Shown here: in pieces, positions 22,425-32,621 of the stretch
Layout: each line of letters starts with the position of its first letter
How positions within the stretch are numbered: the stretch's first letter is position 1
Source of the DNA: Rhipidocladum racemiflorum
Taxonomy: Eukaryota; Streptophyta; Magnoliopsida; Poales; Poaceae
Direction: 5' to 3'
NCBI GenBank assembly: GCA_036346355.1
Contig: CM070591.1
Location: 35,744,392 to 35,808,391 of the forward strand
Length of the DNA: 64,000 nt
The notes under the pieces: generated by a model
Told to the model about the DNA's origin: nothing
Database searches by the model: none
Seen by the model: only the letters and a program-made list of their open reading frames with translations
Position numbers and translations under genes: made by a program

Positions 22425-22790
22425 GCGCGCGAGCGCACCCGGTGGGTGTAGCCCCCGAGCCTCCGAGCGGATGGGAGATCCGTTCGGAGGGTTACCCGGT
22501 CGGAGCTCCTCCAGCCGAGCGCGTGCGATACGCACTCGAATAGTTGCTTCTTGCTGGGGTGCGCGTGAGCACACCCGTCGGGTGTAGCCCCTGAGCCCTC
22601 GAGCGGGTCGGAGAGCCGGTCGGGGGGTTACCCGGTCGGAGCTGACCTGGCCGAGCGCGCATGACGCATGCTCGACCTTGTTGCTCCTCAAGTCTTGGCG
22701 GCAAGCCAGTGTAACCTGAGCCCCGAGCGGGTCGGAGAGCCGGTCGGGGGGTTTCCCAGTCGGAGTTGGACCAATCAAGCGGATGTGAGG
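22425..22790. repeat. Tandem repeats in the 3' untranslated region of element A
   Basis: Three diverged units of about 130-135 bp share TGTAGCCCC(C/T)GAGC, GAGCGGGTCGGAGAGCCGG and GGTTACCCGGTCGGAGCT, and the landmark recurs near 22447, 22582 and 22712. On the minus strand each unit carries a copy of the polypurine-like GGGGGCTAC. Hypervariable tandem repeats at this place are known from Tat/Ogre elements and can seed satellites. Confidence 0.75.
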
Positions 22791-23125
22791 CACACTTGAC
22801 TGGTTGCTTTGGGCCTTGGTCGTTGGGGCGCCCTTGTTTGAAGCTGAGGTCGTCCGCTTCGTGAGGGGCCCGTCACTTTAGGCTTTTCGTTGCCCGGGTG
22901 CCTGGATGGCCCAGTGGGCCTCCGTCTTCTCCCTCCAGGTAACTGCGATGCGGTAGACCTGGTGGTCGGAGCGGATGAGCTGTGGTGGTTGATTCGAGGC
23001 AACGCTGCCTCGGCTTCTGCCTTCGCATTGCGAATCAAATGCGGAGCCGCGGGTGCAGGATGACGCGCCTCCTCGATCGACGAAGTGGCATTCCGGATTC
23101 TACCGTTCCGTTTTCCGCACCCGTC

Positions 23126-23132
23126 TATAAAA
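23126..23132 (+). promoter_or_regulatory. TATA box for the antisense ORF of element A
   Basis: CCGTCTATAAAACGAGG lies about 100 bases upstream of the ATG at 23232, on the strand opposite to the retrotransposon genes. It would drive the antisense ORF. Only position and sequence support it. Confidence 0.5.
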
Positions 23133-23231
23133 CGAGGGGGGCTTGAACGGTTTCCACCATCGCCTCCCACGTGCTGCTTCTTTTGCTTCTGCTTCCTTCT
23201 CGCTTCGGCATCCTTCTCCTCTCGAGCGTCG

Positions 23232-24180
23232 ATGGCGAGCGGAGGTGAAGATGCCGGGGGCGGTCACTTGGGCGGGAAGCGCCCTGCACCCGCGAACCTG
23301 CTGGGCTCGGACCATCAACGGCCCGTCTGACGCCATGGCCTCGTGGCGCGGCGAAGCGGCTTCGTGCTGCCCTCGTCCTCCTTCCGTGTGCGGGATCCGC
23401 CTCTAGGGTGAGTTTCCGTCGTCGGTTTTTGGGTTGAACTTCGGCTCTTTTCTGACTCTGGCTCGTTTTTCTTGCCTTCTTTAGTGCTTCCGGCTCGGGC
23501 GTTCGTTCACCACCAGCGGCGCCTTCGCCGGCGGCCGTGGCCGTGGTGGGGGGAGCGGATGCTCCAGGCGCCACCGCCCATGCCATTCCGTCCACCCTGG
23601 GCAGCTCTTCCGAAATAAGGTTGCGGACGTCCGCCCTGACGGACGCGCTGAAGAGGCTCGAAGCCACCTTGACTTCGCAGGCCGAGGTTGTTAGTGCTCG
23701 CGAGGCGGAAGCACTGGCCCAGCGGGCTCGTGCTGAGGTGGCCGAGGCGGAGCTCTCCTCGACGCACCAGGAGCTCGCCGCCGTGCTTCGCCCGGCCTTC
23801 GAGGGCATGGCCAGGGCCCTGGCACCACTAAACGTGTGGCTGGAGGAGCCCTCGGAGCCTACTGCGGCGCAGTACGCTCTTGGGTTCGTCCAGGCGGCTG
23901 GGGCCTTGGCTGCATGCCCCGCACTCTCCGCCAGCGCTCGGTCCGTGAGGGGCGGGACACCGCACTTGTGGTGGCGAAGCACGTGCTGGCTCGGTGCGCC
24001 AACTGTGATGCCTCCTTCGACCCGATGGCGGTTGTGGACAGGCCTGAGGGGGACGCGGGCCGCGCCCGGCCGGGCGTTCGGATGGCGGCGGAGATACTAG
24101 CGCAGCGGCTGTGCGTGGAGGCCCTGGGCGCGTCCTTCGAGAGCGACGACGATGACGATGACGATGAGGGCGACGCCTAG
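23232..24180 (+). pseudogene. Antisense ORF of element A (aORF), decayed
   Basis: The ORF lies between integrase and the 3' LTR but on the opposite strand. An Ala/Gly-rich start (MASGGEDAGGG) precedes a probable 80-bp intron (donor GGTGAGTTTC near 23407, acceptor CCTTCTTTAG near 23490). It is followed by a coiled-coil region of about 60 residues (ALKRLEATLTSQAEVVSARE, RARAEVAEAELSSTHQELAA). A frameshift near 23905 separates this from the C-terminal part, YALGFVQAAG then EGRDTALVVAKHVLARC and a run of Asp to the TAG at 24180. The C-terminal part is homologous to the antisense ORF of element B. Antisense ORFs at this site are known in Tat elements (Grande, RIRE2, Retand). Function unknown; the N-terminal domain seen in element B is missing here. 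Confidence 0.7.
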
Positions 24181-24699
24181 GGATGCACACCTGGGAGCTT
24201 TTTGAGCTCGCCTCGTCGTCGCCCTTTGTTTTTGTGTTTTGGTGTCTTTTTGGTTTTTAAGCAGCTGTCGGCTGGGCATCTTTGTACATGTCTTGACGAA
24301 TGGGAACGGGTGATAATCCTTGCTTTAGTAGACGCTTCTTGCTACCCGTAGCCGCTAGGAACCTCGCAAGGTCCCCGATCGCAGGTTGACGTTGTTGTGG
24401 CTGGGTTGCTGCCGTCTTCCTTTCCCCAAGGCTGACACTGCTAGTCGCAGGGTTGGGTTGGTTCAGCAGGAGTCATCGAGCTTGTGGTCCTGTCGTGGAC
24501 CACCACTCGAAGGATTGCCCAGCGGACGCCAACGCGGGACGCTCTCCACTAGGGGTAGAGATCATGTTAGACCATTTCACTTTACAGCGAAACGATTTTA
24601 GCAAGTAACGCACTAGGGCTCTTGTGCTTCGACCTTTGCAATAAGCGAGGTGCAAAAGAAAGCGGGCTGCTTGGGTGCGAAGCGCTCCGATGGCTTGCG

Positions 24700-25480
24700 C
24701 GAGGGATGGGTATTCTCGATTTAGCCAAGGATCGTCGCCTCTCGGGCACTTCCTTCTTCCGCAGAGCGTTACTTTGGAACCGTAGCCGCCGGGGCGTAGG
24801 TCGTAACGTCTGAGTCGAGAGGGTAACCATTGGGTGGAATCCGAGGGTTAATCGGGTCGCCGCCTCATGTAAGCGCGGGGAGCGGCTATCCTTCTTGCGT
24901 TCGCGTGGGAAGAGGACGTTCCGGTCCGGCCTCGGACTACTCCGCTAGGGCACTTCCTTCTTCCACGATGCACTACTTCGTAACCGTAGCTGCGGGGGCA
25001 TAGGCCGTAGCGTTCGGGTTGAGAGGGTTGCCGTCGAGGAGGGTTCCGAAGGTTGGTCGGATTTCCTACCCAGGTGTGCACAAAGAAAGGCGACCGAGAC
25101 CTGGTTTCTTAGCGCGATGAAATTTATGCAAAGGACTTTCTGCGGGTTGCGCAAGTGACTTTTGGCCGACTGGCCCAGCCTAAGTGCTAGCTTTTGTCTG
25201 CCTTTGCGTTTCTCGTTGCGATAGGCACCTGGCGACCATAGCTGTGAGAACCGCGGGATTGCTCGGGCGTAGGTTGCCAGGTTTATCGTGCTTGAAAGAG
25301 ACGAAGACAGATCTTACTTAGACCGTTCACTTTGCGAGAACGGAGTATTCCCGACCGGCTTGGGGGTCGCCCTTCTCGAGCGTCTGCTTCTACCGCGAAG
25401 CGCTACTTCGTAACCGTAGCCGCGGGGGCGTAGGCCGTAGCGTTCGGGTTGAGAGCGTTACTACGAGGAGGAGCCAGGTG
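24700..25480. repeat. Dispersed repeat units between aORF and integrase (element A)
   Basis: A 60-70 bp block with CTTCGTAACCGTAGC, GCGGGGGC(G/A)TAGGCCGTAGCG and GGTTGAGAG occurs at about 24763, 24968 and 25400. The copies are separated by about 205 and 430 bp, with related text in between. No gene is apparent in 24180-25970. Confidence 0.65.
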
Positions 25481-25974
25481 GTCGGTCGGGTCACCGGCCC
25501 AAGTGGTTATGAGCACTGGGTATGAGCAGTCCCCGAGTGGGGCGTGAGGGCTGGTTCGCAGTCGTCACGCGCCACTGAAAAACTCAGGAGGCGGTAAAAA
25601 GAAAAAACTCGAGGGTCAAAGCTGACTTATCTTTTGTGTGGTTGGTTTTTTGGTCGGAGACGGCTCGGGGTGCTCCTGCTTCGCATCCCGGCCCCTGGCG
25701 CTCCGTCGGGAAGAAGATGTTATGTGCGTCCGGCACACTCCTTTCTCTCCTTCTCGTTCTTCGAGGCGAACCACTCTTCTTAGTAGCAGTCGTAGCCCAT
25801 CCGCGGGGCGAATCGGTGCACCGTACACGTGCGTCGGCGGCGTCGCGGAGGCCGCAGTGTCCGAGACGAGGAGGACGTCAAGAGGGTGACCAGCGGCTCG
25901 ACCGGACCACTGAACGGCTACAAGCTCCGCGAACTGAAAACATCTCGAGCAATACAACGGTGGAAACAAATTGT

Positions 25975-27372
25975 CTAAGGATAAATTTTCCTTAGTTTTT
26001 CTATGTTCCAAGCGTTGGGGATAACGTTGCCCTCGGCATCCTTCAGACGGAAGGTGCCAGGTCGAAGGATTTCCGAGATGGTGAAGGGACCTTCCCATGG
26101 CGGAGAAAGCTTGTGTTTGTCTTTGTTGGATAGGACTTGGCGTAGGACCAAGTCGCCGACGCCGAAGGACCGGCTGCGAACTTGGCGACTGTGGTACCGC
26201 CGAAGGGTCTGTTGATACTTTGCGGATCGCAGGGTGGCGATGTCACGTAGTTCGTCCAGCTGGTCGATGGCGTCTTGCTGCGCTTCGAGCCCCCGAGTCT
26301 CGTCGTAGGTTCGAAGTCTTGGAGCGCCGTATTCCAGGTCGGTCGGGAGAACAGCTTCTTCCCCAAATACCAGGAAGAACGGCGTGAACCCGGTCGACCG
26401 GGTCGGCATGGTCCGCAGGCTCCAGAGAACAGAGGGCAGCTCGGCCGCCCATCGTCCCGCTAATGTCTTCAGTCGACTAAAGATTCGCGGCTTTAGCCCT
26501 TGGAGAATCATGCCGTTTGCTCGTTCCGCCTACCCGTTGGCTCGGGGATGCGCTACCGCTGCCCAGTCGACGCGGATGTTGAAGTCGTTGCAAAACTCGA
26601 GGAATTCCTTCCCTGTGAATTGTGTTCCGTTGTCGGTGATGATGGAGTTAGGGACTCCGAATCGGTAGACGATGTCGCGGAAGAAGTTCGCCGCTTGCGC
26701 CGAGGTGATGGTTGCGAGCGGCTTTGCCTCTATCCACTTGGTGAACTTATCCACCGCGACGAGCAAATGAGTAAAACCCCCGGGCACCTTCCTGAAGGGT
26801 CCGACCAGATCAAGTCCCCAGACCGCGAACGACCAGGTGATGGGGATTGTTTGTAGAGCTTGCGTCGGGAGATGCGTCTGCCGAGCGAAGAACTGACATC
26901 CTTCGCAGGTGCGGACGATCTGCTCGGCGTCGGCCATGGCGGTCGGCCAGTAAAAGCCCTGTCGGAAGGCCTTTCCTACCAAGGACCGTGGCGCGGCGTG
27001 GTGGCCGCAGATGCCGCCGTGGATGTCGATCAGCAATTCCTTTCCTTGGTCGGCCAATATGCATCTCTGAAGAACCCCGGAAGGGCTTCTCTTGTAGAGC
27101 TCTTTCTCGACCACGACGAAGGATCTCGCCCTTTGAGCGAGGCGTCGGGCCTCGGTTGGGTCAGCGGGGAGCGATCCGTCCGCCAACTGGGCGAGGAAGG
27201 GCTCCCTCCAGTCGGAGTCGATGGTGAGCACGCTTCGGTTCGACCCAGGCGGGCCCGAGCCCGACTGCTCGGCGGTCGGGGAAGTCGCCTTCAGGGGGTC
27301 GGATGCGCTCTCGACTGTTGAGTCCAACCGGATGGATGGCTTGTGGAGATCGGATGGATGACTGACCAGCAC
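25975..27372 (-). pseudogene. Integrase of Tat element A
   Basis: Reading from 27372 on the minus strand, the linker HPSDLHKPSIRLDS leads to the zinc-binding HHCC domain (HGGICGHHAAPRSL, CEGCQFFARQ). The catalytic core follows with Asp in WGLDLVGPF and IITDNGTQF. At 26530-26532 a TAG replaces the Gln just before the catalytic Glu (NG-stop-AERANG). The downstream frame (26511-25975) is otherwise intact and contains WSLRTMPTRSTGFTPFFLVF and KLSPPWEGPFTISEIL, ending normally at RKIYP. Only the one stop separates the two halves. Confidence 0.9.
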
Positions 27373-27661
27373 TGTCGGGACCCGAATTTGCAAATCCGGA
27401 CCCTCTGTGTATTCAGCACTAGTCCAGGAACGCGCTAGTGCACACAGTCTTAACATCGGTAAATATCACAATCATACCACTCGATGCTAATAAAGTACTT
27501 TAATTAAATAGTCAAACTGGTTGCTCGACCTTATGGTCAAGTTACAAATATACGCCACGCAGGGCGAAACTTATTAAGAGAGAAATAATAGCAGCGGAAA
27601 AATAAGATAACTTCGTGGCGCCATCCAAGGTATACCACAGGCAATGGCCCAGGGCTCGCTC

Positions 27662-27720
27662 CTAAGTAGGCGGTTCCTCTTGGAGCTCCTCCTCCAAAGC
27701 TGGTGTAGTCTCTTCTTCAA
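27662..27720 (-). other. LTR-embedded exon B (acidic tail with stop)
   Basis: After the acceptor CAACACTAG (AG at 27722-27721) the minus strand reads 59 bases of acidic sequence (ALEEELQEEPPT) to the TAG at 27664-27662. The length and frame fit the phase-1 end of exon A at 28907 across an intron-like gap of 1186 bases. Confidence 0.55.
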
Positions 27721-27744
27721 CTAGTGTTGTATTGTGGCAAGGGT

Positions 27745-27759
27745 GAGTACTTGGTACTC
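27745..27759 (-). other. GAGTAC/GTACTC inverted repeat
   Basis: Perfect six-base-pair arms with a three-base loop, on the minus strand about 25 bases before exon B. Same position as in the LTRs at 5102, 43621 and 61727. Confidence 0.75.
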
Positions 27760-28906
27760 GGCAAGTCATGCCTGAGAATGCAAACTAATATACTATATGC
27801 ATGGCTTGATACAAAGGAATAGCTCAAGGTATATTTGCAGTAAATAGCATTTGACAAGTAGCATAAGTAGATTCGAAAGCAGTAGAAACAAGTAAAGCAT
27901 AAATAACTTTTCAAGGGGTTTAGTAAACATCTTTCCAATCCTAATCCACATTTCTATCAACATCATTATTAATCCAACCCAACCTTTCAAGTCCAAGTTA
28001 TTTTTGAGAAAGTCTAACCCTTGACTGTAATTCGGCGATGTCCAATACCGCGGACACGGCTATTCGAATAGATTTTATACTCTGCAGAGGTTATGCACTT
28101 TACCCACAAGATCTGATCAAACACCACAAAGGCGAAGTTCCTCGTGAATAAAGTCTTTGGAAACTTCTAACAATACAAGTGGTCCTCCCGGTTGTTGCAC
28201 ACTAACCCTTCCCTTAGCTAAGGCGAAGTTTAGGCCAACCAACCGTTAGATGGGTACTGGCCTCGGCCAGATGCGCTCCCGTACAACTTACACAAAGGGT
28301 GTAGTTGACCTCCTGAGGTCCCACAGGTACGTTATTAGCAACTTAATCAACTAGGTCCGTCCCATTACAGACATGTGGTTGCACGTTTGACCCAGTTCAA
28401 AGGCTTGCAAGGTTAAGTCCTTAGGGTGACCAGGGCAAGACTACCCGAAGAACCAAAACAACATTCCCAGTGCCACAACTGGCCCACCTGATCATTCTTG
28501 CCACATGCCCCGGTCAAAAACTATTTATCAAACCCCAGTTGATTACCATGCACCACGTGCCATCAACATCACATGATACCTTTCCAAACAGGTTCAATAT
28601 ATCATTAAGTCAATATTAACATTTGATTGTCCAAAATCATGCCATGAGCACGTAGCAGGTCTAAGCAGTATACTACAACGATCTATAAACCCATGTTGGC
28701 AATTTAGTAATGTCCAACTAGTAATCCACACTAGGGTGACAAGGGGTCATGGCACATATTTAAGTAATCAAGGTGTCATACAGCAATTAGGCATTTATCT
28801 AATTTCCCATAATTAAGTAAAGCATTTTCTATTTGAACTAGCATGCAATAATTTGAACCAAAATAGGTTTCAAAATAGGATCAACATGGTCAAAGCATAA
28901 CTTGCC

Positions 28907-29053
28907 TTCAAAAAGTACTTGTTCTTGGTCTTGAGTTGGATCCTGAGTCAATACTTCTCCTTCGAATCCTTCCGGCACTTCAACGTCTACTCGTAATGCG
29001 TGCAAATAGCAATACACGAATAAACAATAGTCAAAAAGTGTCCAAACATCCAA
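28907..29053 (-). other. LTR-embedded exon A (hydrophobic then acidic ORF)
   Basis: An ATG at 29053 opens a frame with the hydrophobic run WTLFDYCLFVYCYLHAL, then VDVEVPEGFEGEVLTQ and further acidic residues to GAAG^GCAAGTT. The donor is at 28906-28905. This is the cleanest copy of exon A in the window. The alternative acceptor CGAGTAG directly before ACGTTGAAG (28986) would make exon A only 80 bases long with a separate upstream exon; the sequence does not decide between the two. Confidence 0.55.
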
Positions 29054-30847
29054 ATAAAATCCATAAACAGAGAGAACATAATTTTATGAATTTTTAGAAA
29101 CTGGAATCGTCAAATTTGGAGTTAAAATGCAAAAGTTATAGCATTTTGAAGTTTAAATAATCAATTAAATAATATTACAGAGGAAAACTTTAGTCTAAAA
29201 ATTAAATAAAATTCATAATTAGGTAGATCTCAATTTTATACAAATTTAGAAATTTGAATCACTCAAATCGGAGTTGAAACGCAAAAGTTATAAGCGTTTG
29301 AAGTTTGAATCAAAATCTGAAATCATTATTTCGAATTAATAAATCATTTTCTTTTTCGGAAATTAATTATTGCGTCAGCGAGGACACGTGGCAGCTTCTG
29401 ATTGGGCGGTGGCGTCGGTAGGTCCATGGGCTCACCACGGCTTGGCTCGGTCCACGGTGAACTCGGTCCACGGTTCCATGTCCATTGTGGTGGGTCCCCT
29501 CGGGTAGCGTCATTCGGCGTCGGCGAGGGCTCGACCACAGTCTTGGCGAGTGGGACAGGTGACGTCATTGCGACATCACGGCACGCGGTGGGGTGGCCCG
29601 TGGCGTGTGGGCCCGTCTTGGCGTCATGGTGTGGTTCAAAGCGTCAGCGACATGCGGGCGGCGTGTCGGCGACACGCAGTGAGTCTTGGTATCTTGACGG
29701 CGGTCGGCCTTCGGGCAGCGTGGCGCAATCTCGGTCGTTGATTTGAAAATCAACGGCCCAGATTAGATCTGGCTCTCACGTGTTTGGGTTAACGCGTTTG
29801 ATCTGGACCGTTGGATCTAGATCGGACGGTCGAGATTGGATCTGGGGGTTTTGGATTGGGATCTTACCGGCGGTGACGTGGCGTGATCTGGGACGTTGGA
29901 TCTTGATCGGACGGCTGAGAAGCTTCGTGGACGTCGATGGTGGCGCGGCGGCTCGAGGTCACCGGAGTTGGGGACGGCGACACGAGCTCTGGCGCTCGAG
30001 GCTTCTCCGGCGGTGAGTTCTCCTTCGGGTGCGTCTCGTCGCGGTGAGTCGGATCTGGGGGTCAACGGCGGGGACGGCGGACGGCGGCGGAACAAAGCAA
30101 AAACATGGCGGCTCCTTAGATCAACTCTGGCGAGCTCTAAGCGGGGTAGCGGCGGCGGCTCGGCGGCGTGGGTTAGGGCTACAGTGCGCCGCAACGGGCT
30201 ACCGATGGCGGCGCGGCGCATTAAATAGCGACCTCGGCTTAGTGAATCACGCGAGACCGAGGTCGACCGCAGCGGCGGATTTCGGCAATGACGCGGAGAA
30301 GGTGACGTGGCGCCAGCGTGAGCCGTTGGATCTCGATCCAACGATCGCGTGAGTTGGACTCGGTCGGCTCGGCGGTATTGGCTCGGTCGGACTCGGGCTC
30401 GGTGACGTGGCTCAATCGTGGCCGTTGGATCTGAATCCAACGGTCACGCGGTTAGGGCTCGGCCGAGTGGGTTCGGTCGAGTCACGTGGCTCGGGTTGGA
30501 CTCGAGTCTGACTCGGACTCGGGTCCGATCGGATGAACAGTACTCGATCCGACTTCATTTAATTAATCCAATTAAATTCTCAGAAATTCAATTAAATCTT
30601 TAAAAATAGCAAAAGACTCAGAAAAATTCCAGAAAAATTCTGGAAAATATTTTGGAACATTTTGGACTCAAATAAAATATTTCCAACAAATTTTTATTTG
30701 CAAAGTTTAATTCTTTAATTATTTCAAAATGGAATAAATTCAAATAAATTCCAAATAAATCCAAATAAATCCCAGAAAATTCCAAAAATTCACCAAAGTG
30801 CCAAATCACACATGAAATTTAAGAAAGCAAAATTTTGGGGTGTTACA

Positions 30848-31836
30848 AGCACCGGGGGCGAAGTCAGGAAAACCTTCAGTCGACTGAGGGCCTCCTGAGC
30901 TTCTTGCGTCCAGACGAAGCGATCGGATTTCTTCAACAGCTTGTAGAGTGGCATCCTGCGCTCACCGAGGCGAGACACGAAACGGCTCAGGGCTGCAAGG
31001 CACCCCGTCAGCCTTTGGACTCCCTTCAGGTTGTCGATTGGCCCCATCTTTATGATGGCGGAGATCTTCTCGCGGTTGGCTTCGATGCCGCGTTCGGAGA
31101 CGATGAAGCCGAGCAACTTTCACTTCGGGACCCCGAAAACGCACTTCTCGGGGTTGAGCTTTACACGGAACCGCCGAAGGTTCGCAAAAGTTTCCTCCAG
31201 GTCGGTGATGAGTTCGTCGGCCTTTCTGGTCTTGACAACGATGTCGTCGACGTATGCCTCGATGTTACGGCCTATTTGGTCGGAAAAACATGTCTGCATA
31301 CATCGTTGGTATGTAGCTCCCGCATTTTTCAGACCAAATGGCATCGTTACGTAACAAAACGAGCCATGTGGGGTGATGAAGGAGGTCGCGAGCTAGTCGG
31401 ACTCCTTCATCACGATCTGGTGATAGCCCGAGTAGGCATCCAGAAAAGAGAGGGACTCACACCCAGCGGTGGAATCCACTACTTGGTCGATGCGGGGCAA
31501 TGGAAACGGGTCTTTGGGACACACTTTATTCAGGCTCGTGTAATCAACGCACATTCTCCATTGCCCGGATTTCTTTTTTACAAGGACGGGATTGGCGAGC
31601 CACTCAGGGTGGCGTACTTCCCTTATAAACCCAGCAGCTAAGAGCTTGGCAATTTGTTCCCCGATGGCCTTGTGCTTTTCTTCGTCGAAACGGCGCAGGC
31701 GCTGAGCGATCGGCCTGGAGCCCGGCCGGATGTTCAAGGTGTGCTCGACGACTTCTTTCGGGATCCCGGGCATGTCCGAAGGCGTCCAAGCAAAGACGTC
31801 CCGGTTTGCTCGGAGGAAGTCGACGAGCACGCTTTC
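30848..31836 (-). pseudogene. RT of Tat element A
   Basis: The minus strand reads DVFAWTPSDMPGIPKEVVEH, HPEWLANPVLVKKKSGQW, MCVDYTSLNKVCPKDPFPLP, FLDAYSGYHQI, then after a TAG at 31393-31395 MPFGLKNAGATYQRCM and the catalytic YVDDIVVK. A TGA at 31120-31122 precedes KLLGFIVSERGIEAN. The frame reaches PLYKLLKKSDRFVWTQEAQE and stops in LTSPPVL at the inserted solo LTR. The sequence on the other side of the solo LTR resumes in the linker before integrase. Both RNase H domains are therefore absent and must have been lost before the LTR inserted. Confidence 0.9.
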
Positions 31837-32621
31837 CTATTTGGCGGGGAGCGTGGCTCCAACCCACACCGTCTTGGCGGGATACTGGGGATCAACCGCG
31901 ACCTCCTTCGTGTCCTCCATGGACTTGAAGGAGCTTGGCCCCGACTTGCTGGAATCGGGGGAGGATCCGGGGACCTTTCCCTGGATGTCGGCGAGCTCGG
32001 TGGACGCGATGACCGCCGATGCCAGCTCACAGCTGCTTTGCTCGCAGTTGTAGGCGAGCTGAAAAGACGAGGTCACGGTGTTGACTCCTTTTGGCCCCGG
32101 CATCTTCAACTTGAGGTAAGTATGGTTGGGGACCGCCATGAACTTGGCGTAGCATGGCCTCCCTAGGATGGCGTGGTAGGAGCTGGGGAATTCCACAACC
32201 TCAAAGGTGAGGTTTTCGGTGCGGAAATTTCCCGGGCCCCCGAAGGTAACAGGCAGGTCGACCTGCCCGAGCGGATAGGCCTGTTGGCCAGGGACGATGC
32301 CGTGGAAAGGCGCCTTGCTCGGTCGGAGACTCGAGCGAGGGACCCCAGGGCATCGAGGGTCTCGACATACAGGATGTTGAGGCCACTTCCGCCGTCCATC
32401 AGCACCTTGGTCATGCGCTTCGTCCCCACGATGGGGTCAACGACGAGTGGGTAGCGTCCCAGATGTGGGATGCGGTCAGGGTGGTCAGTCCGATCAAACG
32501 TGATCGGAGATTCCGACCACCGCAAGTAAACGGGCAAGGCAAGGGTCACCGTGTGGACCTCGCGGTAGGAGAGCTTTAGCCGACGCTTGTCGGCGTAGCA
32601 CGCTGCTCCGCCGAAGATCAT
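31837..32621 (-). pseudogene. Protease region of Tat element A
   Basis: The protease core is read as SPITFDRTDHPDRIPHLGRY, GTKRMTKVLMDGGSGLNILY, with the catalytic Asp in LMDGG. A frameshift near 32200-32330 passes to the frame 32196-31837 with SSYHAILGRPCYAKFMAVPN and LKLKMPGPKGVNTVTSSFQL. The frame ends at TAG 31837-31839 (K-stop-E). The context and stop codon are the same as in element B at 18127-18129. Confidence 0.85.

Larger units (their letters stand above)
27373..30847 (-). mobile_element. Solo giant LTR (Del/Tekay-like), TSD AGCAC
   Basis: The 3475-bp segment reads TGTAACACCCC...GGTCCCGACA on the minus strand and is flanked by a perfect AGCAC duplication (27368-27372 and 30848-30852). 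It is related throughout to the LTR at 234-5483. It has inserted into the pol of element A. It contains an intact-looking copy of the two-exon ORF (29053-28907 and 27720-27662). GC-rich 29,380-30,540 carries the CCGTTGGATC palindromes, and 28,040-28,450 the conserved middle region. Confidence 0.95.

Noticed and set aside
22317..22793. Minus-strand ORF of 158 codons
   Set aside because: It runs across the LTR edge and the tandem repeats of element A; the peptide repeats only because the DNA does.
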